64,000 bases of DNA from Fermentimonas sp. (lineage in GTDB: Bacteria > Bacteroidota > Bacteroidia > Bacteroidales > Dysgonomonadaceae). A program made the position numbers and the translations under genes. The stretch is from positions 682,001 through 746,000 of the forward strand of contig JADMKP010000007.1 in assembly GCA_015478775.1 (NCBI GenBank), read 5' to 3'. Below are positions 16,331 through 25,617 of the stretch, one piece after another. The notes below the pieces were generated by a model. It worked only from the letters and a program-made list of their open reading frames with translations, was not told the DNA's origin and made no database searches. Every line of letters begins with the position of its first letter. Position 1 is the stretch's first letter.

Positions 16331-19104
16331 TCAATATCGTATCCCCACGTTTTACCTTTTTCAATAGCAGGAACTCCTCGTGTCATCCATACCGGTGCAG
16401 GTTCTCCTTTTAAATAATAATCGAAGAATTGCTGAAGTCTTATCGCCAGGTCTTTAGTATTTCTACGATGAATAAGATTATGGTCTTCATTATTGTATTG
16501 CAACATCCATACGGGTTTTCCTAAACGTCGCATCGACATATACATTTCAATTCCCTGATACCAAGGAACAGCTCCATCTTTATCGTTATGCATTATTAAA
16601 AGTGGAGTTTCAATATCTTTTACAAAGAAGACTGGTGAGTTATTGATATAAAGTTCTAAAGAATCACTTAGTGTTGAGCCAATTCTCGACTGAGTCTTCT
16701 CGTATTGATACTGTCTGCTACGTCCAGTTCCCCATCTTATACCACCATATGCACTGGTCATATTTGAAACCGGTGCTCCCGAGCCTGCTGCTTTAAACAT
16801 ATTGGTTTTAGTTATAAGATATGCAACTTGATAACCTCCCCAACTTTGACCTTGTATTGCCATGTTTTCTGCATCAACCCAATCAAACTTTATAAGCTCT
16901 TCTGCTCCTGATACTATTGAATTAAAAGCATCCATGCCAGGTTGTCCAACTGTATAATTAATATCTGGTGTAAATACCACATATCCCCTGCTTACGAAGA
17001 ATGGAATATTAATAGTTGACCGACTTGGAGCGGGTGTCATGTAGGAATATAAATTGTCTGAATGTTTTTCGTAGAAGTATATCATAACTGGATATTTCTT
17101 TGAAGGATCAAAGTCTTCAGGTTTATAAATTATTCCCTGTAGTGGTACATCGGCAAACGAGGTCCAGCTAAACAGTTCTGCAGTACCCCAATTATAATCG
17201 CTCATCTGAGGATTGATATCCGTTAGTTGAGAAGATGACTTCCATAGGTTGGATGTAACATGAAGATTGGGAGAAGTGCCAAAATTGCTTTTTTGAAAGA
17301 GCAACAGTTCTGCATCTTTTGCTTTAAGTAAACCAGTAAAGTTGTATTTATCCATTACCCTTTCTGTAAGAGGATTGCGCCCTGATTGTCTTAGCGTATA
17401 ATATCCTCTTTCTTTGGTGATATTATTGAAAGCTGATAAAAGCAACTCGTCTTTTGGATTTATGTACCTTTTTTCACTATCAAGATTTACATATCTGAAT
17501 GTAATTGAATCTGTGCGCCCTTTACCTATAGTTATATTTTCAGGCTCTTTTACTCCACTTGGATAGATTTTCCAAATATCAAACATATCATTAATCAGTA
17601 TAAACTCATCATTTTCACCCCATGAGGCTATACCATACGAAGCAGGTGTTCTGGGGACATCATTTCTTTCATCCCAAAAGTTAACTTCAATATCTTGAGT
17701 TAGGTTCTTTACTATTCCATTTCTATTGTCGTGAGTGAACCAATGTTTAGCATCATCATCCCACCAATAGATATAATTGCCCTGCGGAGAAAATGATGGT
17801 CGGCCGTTAATAGGTTTACCCACCTCTTTTACATCCATGTCATTTAAATCCAAAATCATAACATCGGTTTTTGATGAAAGATCCCATTGACTTTCCAATA
17901 GATATGGCAAGTTCGACCAAATAAGTGCATATTGTCCGTTCCCTTCGTTTGAAACTGAAGCGTAAGGCATGTTTTCGCTGGCTAATGGTATAAATTTATC
18001 TTTAAGGTTAGTGTATATTACACCTTGGTATGTACGACTTTCTTCTCTTTTTAGTTCTTTCAACTGCTGTGGCTGTATAACAGGATCTTGCCAATGCCAT
18101 ATATCTAGTTCAGCCATTTCAAAATCTACTATTGTAGTATCTTTTGGCTCTCTTGGTGGAGCTGCTCCAACTAGAATTCTTGTACCATCTTTACTGAAAG
18201 AGGGTGATGCATTTTCATTAAACAACCAATTATTTGGTAATCCCTTTGTGTTACTATCAGCTATTATAATTGCAGAATCTGCACCTGTTGTATAGTATCT
18301 GATGTCGTAAGCTTTTTGTACTATTTTAGATGTATCGGCTGTTGAAAGATATACAAGTTGAGTGCCTTCTTCATTAAACGAAAGTGATTTATACTCCAAA
18401 GGCTCATTAGAGATATTTATTTGATTATTCAATTTGAGGTCTTTAAAAACCACTCTTTTATAATCTGTTGTGTCTTTACTATCAGGTTCGATTGTTACAA
18501 CAAATGAGTTGCCATATTTATTAAAAATATGTTCTTTTGAATTCCTGAAACTATCCTCCTCTTGAGTAAGCAGATTGCGTAGTATTAGAACATCTTTTTG
18601 TTTGGCACTGTTTTTGACACTATCATTAGTAGGACTAACAGTGTAAGTAAGATGTGAGTTAAATTCATTTGCTGTTTTATATGACTTAACTCCCGGAATC
18701 TTATAAGATTCAAAAGTGAGATTGTCAATAATAAGCAGCGAGTCTTGTGGCATATCCTCTTTCTTTTTCTTGTCTATCCGTGATTGTCTACGTTCGGCAA
18801 GAGGAGCTTTAATTAAAGCTATGGTCCATCTTCCATCACTTGAAAGCCTATAGCCAGTAACTCTTACAAAGGTTTTACTTCTACCTAGCTTTGAGTTTTT
18901 GGGATCTATTCTCTGAATAAATAGAGTGGTATCTCCCTCCTGAGGAGCGATAAGTGATGTAATTACATTGCCTTTATCATTAACGTTAGTGTTAGTAAGG
19001 CTCTTCCAACTGTCATAAACAGTGTGATCGAGTACTTTCTTCTGAGAAAAAAGGAAAGTTGTTGTTAAGATCAAAAAAGTTGAAAGAAATATAGATTTAC
19101 GCAT
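16327..19104 (-). CDS. Secreted S9-family (prolyl oligopeptidase-like) peptidase, large form
   Basis: The 925-residue protein has a signal peptide (MRKSIFLSTFLILTTTFLFSQ). A long propeller-like N-terminal part extends to about residue 640, followed by an alpha/beta hydrolase domain with the nucleophile Ser754 in IQGQSWGGYQ, the Asp region IMHNDKDGAVPWYQG and the His in YNNEDHNLIHRR. It should cleave short peptides in the periplasm or at the surface. It is transcribed alone, convergent with the methyltransferase. No clear -7 box is seen upstream. A second, shorter S9 enzyme is at 57062. Confidence 0.92.
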   Translation of the reverse strand: MRKSIFLSTFLILTTTFLFSQKKVLDHTVYDSWKSLTNTNVNDKGNVITSLIAPQEGDTTLFIQRIDPKNSKLGRSKTFVRVTGYRLSSDGRWTIALIKAPLAERRQSRIDKKKKEDMPQDSLLIIDNLTFESYKIPGVKSYKTANEFNSHLTYTVSPTNDSVKNSAKQKDVLILRNLLTQEEDSFRNSKEHIFNKYGNSFVVTIEPDSKDTTDYKRVVFKDLKLNNQINISNEPLEYKSLSFNEEGTQLVYLSTADTSKIVQKAYDIRYYTTGADSAIIIADSNTKGLPNNWLFNENASPSFSKDGTRILVGAAPPREPKDTTIVDFEMAELDIWHWQDPVIQPQQLKELKREESRTYQGVIYTNLKDKFIPLASENMPYASVSNEGNGQYALIWSNLPYLLESQWDLSSKTDVMILDLNDMDVKEVGKPINGRPSFSPQGNYIYWWDDDAKHWFTHDNRNGIVKNLTQDIEVNFWDERNDVPRTPASYGIASWGENDEFILINDMFDIWKIYPSGVKEPENITIGKGRTDSITFRYVNLDSEKRYINPKDELLLSAFNNITKERGYYTLRQSGRNPLTERVMDKYNFTGLLKAKDAELLLFQKSNFGTSPNLHVTSNLWKSSSQLTDINPQMSDYNWGTAELFSWTSFADVPLQGIIYKPEDFDPSKKYPVMIYFYEKHSDNLYSYMTPAPSRSTINIPFFVSRGYVVFTPDINYTVGQPGMDAFNSIVSGAEELIKFDWVDAENMAIQGQSWGGYQVAYLITKTNMFKAAGSGAPVSNMTSAYGGIRWGTGRSRQYQYEKTQSRIGSTLSDSLELYINNSPVFFVKDIETPLLIMHNDKDGAVPWYQGIEMYMSMRRLGKPVWMLQYNNEDHNLIHRRNTKDLAIRLQQFFDYYLKGEPAPVWMTRGVPAIEKGKTWGYDID

Positions 19105-19144
19105 AATTTGATGGATTAAAATTGTAGAATAGTAACAAGATTTT

Positions 19145-19245
19145 CAGCGTTTATTACTTAAGTTCTGAGCAATTATTATTAAAGCACTTTAGTACTCGAG
19201 CTCTAAACTTTTATTACTTTTGAGCAATAATTAACAAAAATACAA
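19145..19245 (+). promoter_or_regulatory. Upstream region of copA with a -7 box and a diverged direct repeat
   Basis: TACTTTTG at 19215-19222 matches the -7 box. TTATTACTT followed by TGAGCAAT occurs twice, near 19151-19173 and 19211-19228, with a 6-base length difference. The second copy overlaps the -7 box, so the repeat could be a regulator site. The leader to the ATG at 19331 would be about 100 bases. Confidence 0.45.
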
Positions 19246-19330
19246 TTTATTTTCATAATATGGCATAAAAAGCCCTATTTGAACATAGGCATAGAACCGA
19301 TTGTTCTATTTAAAGATAAGGATTAAGCAT

Positions 19331-21748
19331 ATGATTTCAAATAACATATATAACATAAATATTGCAGAAGATATTACTCTTCCTAAAGATCAGATTAAAA
19401 AAATAGAAGGAGTAACTTCGGTAGAATATAATGGTTTAGAACGTAATATTTCAATAACCATAGACAACAAACATAAAGATGATGCTGCAGAAATATTACA
19501 AGAAGTTGTAGCCACAGTTCGTCAGTCAGATGGAAAAGTAATTACAGAAAACATTACACGTCCTGTACTTAATATGACTTGCGCTGCTTGCGCTTCAAGC
19601 TCACAAAACATCCTTTCATATGTGCCGGGAGTTGTTTCAGCATCAGTTAATTATGGCAACGGTAAGGGTGCAATTGAATATATCCCCGGTATTGTTACAC
19701 CTCTAGAAATGAAAAACTCACTTCAGGAAATAGGTTACGACCTATTAATTGATGACGAGGAAGCTTCATTTGAAAATGTAGAACATATTAAAGAAGAGAA
19801 TTATAAAAAGCTGCGTCGCCATACTATTTGGGCAATAATACTAGCTATTCCGCTTACACTTATAGGAATGGTGTTTATGCATATGCCTTATGCAAATGAA
19901 GCAATGCTACTTTTATCAACTCCAATACTCTTTATTTTTGGCAACCGATTCTTTGTGGGTGCATGGAAGCAAGCAAAAAATCGCAGTGCTAATATGGATA
20001 CCCTAGTAGCTCTGAGTACCGGTATAGCGTATCTATTCAGCCTTTTCAATATGATATATCCTCAATTTTGGGAAAGCAGAGGATTAGAGGCACATGTTTA
20101 TTTTGAAGCAGCGGGAGTTATTATCGCCTTTATCTTGCTAGGGAAGATGATGGAAGCGCGAGCTACCGGACATACCTCTGATGCAATAAAAAAGCTTATG
20201 GGATTACAACCCTCATCGGTAGTCGTTTCCCGAGAAGGTGAACCGATAGTAATTCCAATTGCGGATGTAATTATTGGTGATATAGTATTAGTAAAGCCTG
20301 GTGATAAGATTGCAGTTGATGGTGAAGTAGTTGAAGGGAGTTCGTTTGTTGATGAGAGCATGATTTCTGGTGAACCCATACATGTTGAAAAGTCACCAGG
20401 AACCAAGGTATTTGCTGGAACAATTAATCAAAAAGGAAGCTTTAGTTTCAAAGCCGTTAAAATAGGAAAGGACACACTACTTGCACAGATAATAAAAACA
20501 GTTGACGAGGCACAGGGCAGTAAAGCGCCCGTGCAAGGACTAGTTGATAGGATTGCAGGTATTTTTGTTCCGGTCGTTATTGGCATAGCATTGTTGAGTT
20601 TTATAATCTGGCTCATCTTCGGGGGTGATACAGGATTTGTGTATGGGTTGATGGCCATGGTAACAGTACTGGTAATTGCGTGTCCTTGTGCCCTGGGGCT
20701 TGCAACTCCAACAGCAATAATGGTTGCAATAGGAAAAGGTGCCTGTGAAGGAATACTTATTAAAGATGCTGAGAGCCTCGAGCTCGCTAAAGAAATTGAT
20801 GTTGTGGTGCTTGATAAAACAGGTACTATAACCGAAGGCAAACCTCAAGTTACAAATATAACATGGTCTGCAAAGGCGCTCCCCGTTCATAAAGATATTC
20901 TCTTTAGCATCGAGCATCGATCCGAACACCCATTAGCCGATGCAATAACAGCGTTTCTAAAAGATGAGTGCAATCTGTTGGATGGTGTATCTATTGAGCA
21001 GGTAAGTGGAAAGGGCATTGAAGGCACTTATGAAAATACTACTTATTATATAGGTAATGAGAGCTATATGATCTCAAAGGATATTTCAATTCCTACCGAT
21101 TTGCAGAAACAGATTGATCTAGAGCTTGAAGCTGCACATACAATTTCAATTATGGCTGATGGCCAAGAAGCCTATGGTGTGGTTGGCATAACAGATAAAA
21201 TGAAGTCTACTTCTAAAGAGGCAATTGCCAAATTACAAAGCATGGGAATAGAAGTTGCTATATATACAGGTGATAACGAGAAGGTAGCTACGGCTTTAGC
21301 AAAACAAGTTGGAGTAACAAACTATAGAGGAGGTGTACTTCCGGAAGAGAAAGCTGATCTTGTGAAAAAGCTGCAAAATCAAGGCAAGAAAGTAGCAATG
21401 GTGGGTGATGGAATTAATGACAGTGGTGCACTCGCACAGGCTGATGTGAGTATAGCCATGGGAGCAGGTAGTGATATAGCTATGGATGTAGCAAAAATGA
21501 CAATCATTTCATCCGATTTAAATAAGATACCCAAGGCCATACATCTGTCAAAAGCAACTGTAAGGACAATTCGTCAGAACCTATTCTGGGCGTTTATATA
21601 CAATGTTATAGGAATACCTATAGCAGCAGGACTTCTGTATCCAATTACAGGTTTTATGCTCAACCCGATGATAGCTGGTGCTGCAATGGCGCTTAGTTCT
21701 GTTAGTGTTGTTACAAACAGTTTAAGGCTGAAGACAAAAAAGATTTAG
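19331..21748 (+). CDS. copA: Copper-translocating P-type ATPase
   Basis: The 805-residue P1B-type ATPase has two N-terminal HMA-like domains. The first (about 1-68) has no CxxC; the second carries MTCAACAS with Cys84 and Cys87. Membrane helices follow, with the transport motif ACPCALG (Cys451, Cys453), the phosphorylation site DKTGT (Asp495), a nucleotide domain with SEHPLADAI and the hinge GDGINDSGALAQADV. CPC and the late MxxS-type helix fit monovalent copper export. I start at 19331; the in-frame ATG at 19301 would add ten residues with no family match. A lone HMA protein is encoded at 23128, perhaps its chaperone. Confidence 0.93.
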   Translation: MISNNIYNINIAEDITLPKDQIKKIEGVTSVEYNGLERNISITIDNKHKDDAAEILQEVVATVRQSDGKVITENITRPVLNMTCAACASSSQNILSYVPGVVSASVNYGNGKGAIEYIPGIVTPLEMKNSLQEIGYDLLIDDEEASFENVEHIKEENYKKLRRHTIWAIILAIPLTLIGMVFMHMPYANEAMLLLSTPILFIFGNRFFVGAWKQAKNRSANMDTLVALSTGIAYLFSLFNMIYPQFWESRGLEAHVYFEAAGVIIAFILLGKMMEARATGHTSDAIKKLMGLQPSSVVVSREGEPIVIPIADVIIGDIVLVKPGDKIAVDGEVVEGSSFVDESMISGEPIHVEKSPGTKVFAGTINQKGSFSFKAVKIGKDTLLAQIIKTVDEAQGSKAPVQGLVDRIAGIFVPVVIGIALLSFIIWLIFGGDTGFVYGLMAMVTVLVIACPCALGLATPTAIMVAIGKGACEGILIKDAESLELAKEIDVVVLDKTGTITEGKPQVTNITWSAKALPVHKDILFSIEHRSEHPLADAITAFLKDECNLLDGVSIEQVSGKGIEGTYENTTYYIGNESYMISKDISIPTDLQKQIDLELEAAHTISIMADGQEAYGVVGITDKMKSTSKEAIAKLQSMGIEVAIYTGDNEKVATALAKQVGVTNYRGGVLPEEKADLVKKLQNQGKKVAMVGDGINDSGALAQADVSIAMGAGSDIAMDVAKMTIISSDLNKIPKAIHLSKATVRTIRQNLFWAFIYNVIGIPIAAGLLYPITGFMLNPMIAGAAMALSSVSVVTNSLRLKTKKI

Positions 21749-21847
21749 TTAAAACACAGCACTTATTGGATTGTTGGATAAGATAGGTATTTTCAAAACA
21801 TTTTTATCATATTGAAAGTAGTGAACCAGTATTTAGTTTAAAAGATT

Positions 21848-22930
21848 CTATTTAGTATTAAAGGAATCATAACTGGATATTAATAATCCAACCACCTCCG
21901 AGTAATTTTCTCTTCCTGAGCTAATCCTATTGCCTTTGAGGTAGGCATCGTAGGCTTTGTCCTGAACATCAGATAATGTTTCATTTCTAGCCGAAAGCCA
22001 GTGTTTGCGATTGTGTTGAAGGTCCTCAATTATTTTCGGATTAACTGAATTCAGTATCTCCTCATATTCATCGGGTATCAGCACTCTAACATCATTTAAA
22101 AGATAAATAATGGTAGATGCATAAGCACTATATCGAATTCTTTCGTCATCACTGTTTGTACAAACAATAAAAGCATATAGGTTGGCTTCAGACTCCTTTG
22201 CAATACCAAACTGATGCGCCATTTCATGAGCAAGTGTAAAAGGGTAGGTGAAGTTTAAGCTATAGCTGTTAACATGTATCTCGTTAAAGAAAGGACCGTA
22301 ATATCCAGAAATACTCATCTTGGTGAACAAAGATTCAAAAACCATCTTTTTCACCTTTCTTTTTCCATTTGGCCAATTTATTGCTAGTGGTTCACTGATG
22401 TGTTTATATACTCTCTCTATCTCTTTTCTTGTTTTCTCTTTCTCTATAATCTCAAATTCAACGTAAGAGTTATTAGCTTGAGTTATGAAATATGAAGTGA
22501 ACTCTCTGAGGTTATCAGCATTAAAAGATGTCTCTTGGATATTGGTGCGACTGTAATAATCTTTCCTGAAATATGAAATACCCCAACTAAAATAGAACCA
22601 TGCAATTAGGATAGTAACGAAACGAACCAGCGAGAAGAAAAATACCTTAAATGGTGTTTGTTTAATCATTACAAACAGAATCAGTTTAAGTAGATATAGC
22701 AAAGCAATTACAATAAAAACATCATAAACCGAAAAAGGAAACATTGCCGATATGGCTGATAGAAAAGTAGCAACAGCAGGATAAATCCTCATCATGTACC
22801 ATTCAGAGAGAGATGCATTTCGGCTGAAAAGGACAACAGATGCTAATACAATTGCACTGAAAATAAAAAGACATATAAAGTTTCTTTTCTTCTCGAATCT
22901 CTTGGAAGTCCTTCGTTTTGTTTGCTTCAT
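21848..22930 (-). CDS. DUF3810 membrane protein with a zinc-metallopeptidase motif
   Basis: The 360-residue protein has a basic N-terminus and three hydrophobic segments (about 19-37, 65-90, 97-115), followed by a soluble domain with FTLAHEMAHQFGIAKESEANL. HExxH with a downstream Glu is a gluzincin-like zinc site. This matches DUF3810, a family widespread in Bacteroidetes with no known function. It converges on copA with about 100 bases between, and diverges from the HMA gene. Confidence 0.87.
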   Translation of the reverse strand: MKQTKRRTSKRFEKKRNFICLFIFSAIVLASVVLFSRNASLSEWYMMRIYPAVATFLSAISAMFPFSVYDVFIVIALLYLLKLILFVMIKQTPFKVFFFSLVRFVTILIAWFYFSWGISYFRKDYYSRTNIQETSFNADNLREFTSYFITQANNSYVEFEIIEKEKTRKEIERVYKHISEPLAINWPNGKRKVKKMVFESLFTKMSISGYYGPFFNEIHVNSYSLNFTYPFTLAHEMAHQFGIAKESEANLYAFIVCTNSDDERIRYSAYASTIIYLLNDVRVLIPDEYEEILNSVNPKIIEDLQHNRKHWLSARNETLSDVQDKAYDAYLKGNRISSGRENYSEVVGLLISSYDSFNTK

Positions 22931-23033
22931 GTTTTAAACATTTATCATTTAACAGTTCACTCAAAATATTTGTTTTATGCTACTTTTCTGCATCTATTAT
23001 GAATAATATTAAGCCTGTAGAACAAAAAATAAT

Positions 23034-23041
23034 TATATTTG
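23034..23041 (+). promoter_or_regulatory. -7 box candidate for the HMA gene
   Basis: TATATTTG is an exact TAnnTTTG, 87 bases before the ATG of the HMA gene. Confidence 0.35.
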
Positions 23042-23127
23042 TATCAATTAGATTTTTATTAGATGCTTTCTATTTATGTAGTAACATCATAGTATATGCT
23101 TAATCACTATAAAAATTAAAACAGCAA

Positions 23128-23337
23128 ATGAAAACAATGAAATTCAAAACAAATATAAACTGCTCAAACTGTGTTGCAAAAGTAACTCCTTTTCTTGACA
23201 AAAAGACAGGAAAGGGTTCATGGAATGTAGATACTGAAAGTGATGATAAAATACTTACTGTTGAGAATAGCGAACTAACAGCAGAAGATATTGTTAAAAC
23301 AATAAAACGCACAGGCTTCGAGGCTAATCAAATTTAA
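23128..23337 (+). CDS. Small HMA-domain metal-binding protein
   Basis: The 69-residue protein is a single heavy-metal-associated domain with the metal site INCSNCVAKV, where Cys-x-x-Cys binds Cu(I) or a similar ion, and the fold-typical ending TAEDIVKTIKRTGFEA. It could deliver copper to the ATPase encoded 1.4 kb upstream; they are separated by the divergent DUF3810 gene, so this link is inferred. The start may be three codons later (MKFKTN). Confidence 0.88.
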   Translation: MKTMKFKTNINCSNCVAKVTPFLDKKTGKGSWNVDTESDDKILTVENSELTAEDIVKTIKRTGFEANQI

Positions 23338-23357
23338 TAATAGGTTATAATTGGAGT

Positions 23358-23762
23358 CTAGTCTGCATTATTGTCTTTTAATACCAGCACCTTTTCATTT
23401 TGATTTATCAAACTAGTACATATTAAATATAGCAAGGTTGATAATGCTGATGAAAATAAAGACAATTCTACATAAAAGGGGGACTGCATACCAAATTTGA
23501 AAAACAATGTAAAGATGAATTGGCTAATAATGTAATATATAAGAAATATTATTGCATCGAACTGGCCCTTTGTATTTTTGGTTTTAATACAAAAAGGTGA
23601 TATTACAAAAATAAGCATAGGTGCTATGATTAGGAATGGAGCACAAAACAGCCAAATACGATTAAATTGTCTATGATTTTTATAGACTGAGATTAATCCC
23701 CATGTATAGAATACTATCATCAGAATTAAAAACCCCATAAGAGAGAATCCAATATCATTCAT
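23358..23762 (-). CDS. Small integral membrane protein, function unknown
   Basis: The 134-residue protein is not recognised. It has four likely membrane segments (about 5-25, 37-57, 69-90, 98-117) and a short charged tail (NQNEKVLVLKDNNAD). It converges on the HMA gene, 20 bases apart. Nothing points to a function. Confidence 0.6.
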   Translation of the reverse strand: MNDIGFSLMGFLILMIVFYTWGLISVYKNHRQFNRIWLFCAPFLIIAPMLIFVISPFCIKTKNTKGQFDAIIFLIYYIISQFIFTLFFKFGMQSPFYVELSLFSSALSTLLYLICTSLINQNEKVLVLKDNNAD

Positions 23763-23853
23763 ATTTTCCTAAATTGTCTTTAACATTTGTCTATAGCTAA
23801 TGCCGCATTCATAATGGCGCATGGAACTGATAATAATGTGCATACAATGTCAT

Positions 23854-24077
23854 TTAACATATCATCTTCAATTCTTTATAAAAATTTACCCATGTGTTCT
23901 CATAATTTAAAATTGATGTATTTATTTGGGAAATAAATGAATCTTTTGAAATTACTGCCTCATCTTCTACATTACTTGTCTTAATATCATAAATATTGAT
24001 GCGGTTTGCATCTTCACACGAACAATAAATGAGGCTTGAAATCAAGAATAAATAAATAAACTATAATTCTTACTCAT
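23854..24077 (-). pseudogene. Small lipoprotein gene, one TTTA unit out of frame (phase-variable or broken)
   Basis: An open frame from 24045 (TTG) to 23854 encodes ISSLIYCSCEDANRINIYDI and about 40 further residues, with a lipobox-like LIYC but no hydrophobic signal. An ATG at 24077 opens a second frame, MSKNYSLFIYS, that stops after 11 codons. The two frames meet at TTTATTTATTTA (about 24048-24060 on the complement). With one more TTTA unit the reading would be MSKNYSLFIYLFLISSLIYC, a good lipoprotein signal joined to the body. The gene is therefore either switched by slippage of this repeat or recently frameshifted. Function unknown. Confidence 0.5.
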
Positions 24078-24307
24078 AATATTTGTTTGTTTTAAATTGA
24101 ATTTACAAATATATTTATAAAATTCATTATACTGTTATAAATAACAAGACAATACATCTTATGTGCTGAGAGAACGATCATTCGAAGAGTTGCTGAGTTT
24201 TTTTATTAAAACAATTACAAAAAGTTGTAATTACACCCATTTCTTATCATCTTTGTGGAATAGATGAAATATTTCTAGCTAATTTTTTTAAATTACAAAA
24301 TAGAATT

Positions 24308-25222
24308 ATGTCAAATAAATTACTTCCTTTAATAACTGTACTCTTTTTGTTAATTGCTAGTTGTGGTCCTAAAGAAGGTGAAGAGCATTATCTGAAATTT
24401 AAAAAACTAAAGAACACGCAAGAGTATTTCGCATACAAAGCGGATAGTACTATTTTAGTTAGCGGTCACAGAGGTAGTCGTGAAGCAGGCTTCCCCGAGA
24501 ATAGTATCGAGGGATTCCAACAAATATTAAGTCGGATTCCCGCATTTTTTGAAGTAGATCCCAGATTAACCAAGGACAGTGTTATTGTGCTTATGCATGA
24601 TGAAACTATTGACAGAACTACAAATGGTACCGGAAAGCTCTCTGATTTTACATATGATGATTTACAAGCCTATAGACTAAAGGATTCCGAGGGCAATATT
24701 ACAGCCGCAATGGTTCCAACACTTGAAGATGTACTTGAATGGAGTAATAAAAAAACTATAATTAATCTTGATAAGAAAGATGTACCTCTTCAAATGATTG
24801 TTGATTTGATCAAGAAAAAGAAAGCTCAAAAGTATGTTATGCTCACTGCGCATACGGGTGCTCAGGCTAGATTTTATCACGACAAACTGCCCGGAGTCAT
24901 GCTTTCGGTATTTGCAAGAAACGACGCCGAATATGAAGATATCGCAATATCCGGTGTACCATGGGATAATATGATAGCTTATGTAGGGCAGAGAATTGAT
25001 GATTCAAACAGGCATATTGTAGAGAAACTTCATGCTAAAGGGGTTAGATGCATGATTTCTTTTGCCCCATCCCACGATAGATTAGGAGCCACCGAGCAGC
25101 GTATGGCTGCATATATAAAAGAGGTTGAGAATTCTGTTTATAGACCAGACATTATTGAATCTGACTACCCTATTGATGTATGGAATATTTATGGAAAAAA
25201 GCAAATTGGAGTAGAAGAATAG
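24308..25222 (+). CDS. Glycerophosphodiester phosphodiesterase lipoprotein
   Basis: The 304-residue protein has a lipoprotein signal (LLIASC, Cys19). A GDPD TIM-barrel follows with the active-site signature SGHRGSREAGFPENSIEGF, FEVDPRLTKDSVIVLMHDETIDRTTNGTGKL and a late Lys/Glu region INLDKKD. It hydrolyses glycerophosphodiesters to glycerol-3-phosphate plus an alcohol, probably in the periplasm. It is a single gene; the trp leader begins 50 bases after its stop. Confidence 0.92.
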   Translation: MSNKLLPLITVLFLLIASCGPKEGEEHYLKFKKLKNTQEYFAYKADSTILVSGHRGSREAGFPENSIEGFQQILSRIPAFFEVDPRLTKDSVIVLMHDETIDRTTNGTGKLSDFTYDDLQAYRLKDSEGNITAAMVPTLEDVLEWSNKKTIINLDKKDVPLQMIVDLIKKKKAQKYVMLTAHTGAQARFYHDKLPGVMLSVFARNDAEYEDIAISGVPWDNMIAYVGQRIDDSNRHIVEKLHAKGVRCMISFAPSHDRLGATEQRMAAYIKEVENSVYRPDIIESDYPIDVWNIYGKKQIGVEE

Positions 25223-25252
25223 TTACAGAATCTGTTAAAAAGAACAAAACTG

Positions 25253-25283
25253 TTGCAAGTTGTTTATGTATAGCATATATTTG
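25253..25283 (+). promoter_or_regulatory. trp operon promoter
   Basis: TTG at 25253-25255 (three of four bases of the -33 box), 20 bases, then TATATTTG at 25276-25283, an exact -7 box. Transcription would start near 25290, about 12 bases before the leader peptide ATG. Confidence 0.75.
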
Positions 25284-25301
25284 CATCACATTAAACGAAA
25301 A

Positions 25302-25361
25302 ATGATGAATATACTTACAAACGGATATTGGTGGCGCTACTTACAACACATAAAGTCGTAA
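25302..25361 (+). CDS. trpL: trp operon leader peptide
   Basis: The 19-codon frame reads MMNILTNGYWWRYLQHIKS and ends in TAA. Two adjacent Trp codons (25329-25334) in a short frame just after a promoter, 50 bases before an intrinsic terminator and upstream of seven trp genes, are the hallmark of a ribosome-stalling leader. A ribosome waiting at the Trp codons would change leader RNA folding and let transcription read into trpB. The start may be either of the two consecutive ATGs. The peptide was too short for standard gene finding. Confidence 0.85.
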   Translation: MMNILTNGYWWRYLQHIKS

Positions 25362-25411
25362 GGAAGAACAGTCGTATCTGAAAATAAGTATAAAAAACTA
25401 TAAAATTAAAG

Positions 25412-25441
25412 AGCCTGTCGCAATCCTGCGACGGGCTTTTT
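25412..25441 (+). terminator. trp attenuator terminator
   Basis: AGCCTGTCGCA (25412-25422), loop ATCC, TGCGACGGGCT (25427-25437): an 11-pair stem with one G-U pair, followed by five T. It ends about 175 bases before trpB. GTCGTA occurs twice in the leader (25355-25360 and 25371-25376) and can pair with TGCGAC of the 3' arm, offering a possible competing fold. The stem 5' arm has no obvious upstream partner. Confidence 0.85.
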
Positions 25442-25617
25442 AAGTTTAAAGGGGTTTATAAAGTCAGGAGTAATATACAATTAGGTTAGTGCAATATTAA
25501 ATAAGATTACAAGAGTATTATCAAAGAACAAAATGACAATAGCCTGACAAATGGAGCCATACGGTGAGTTATTGAAGATCTATAATATTAAAAGAGAATA
25601 ATATAACAAATATAAAT

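Noticed and set aside
22918-23103. Plus-strand 61-codon frame between DUF3810 and the HMA gene
   Set aside because: It overlaps the DUF3810 start and consists of low-complexity AT-rich codons with no family match.
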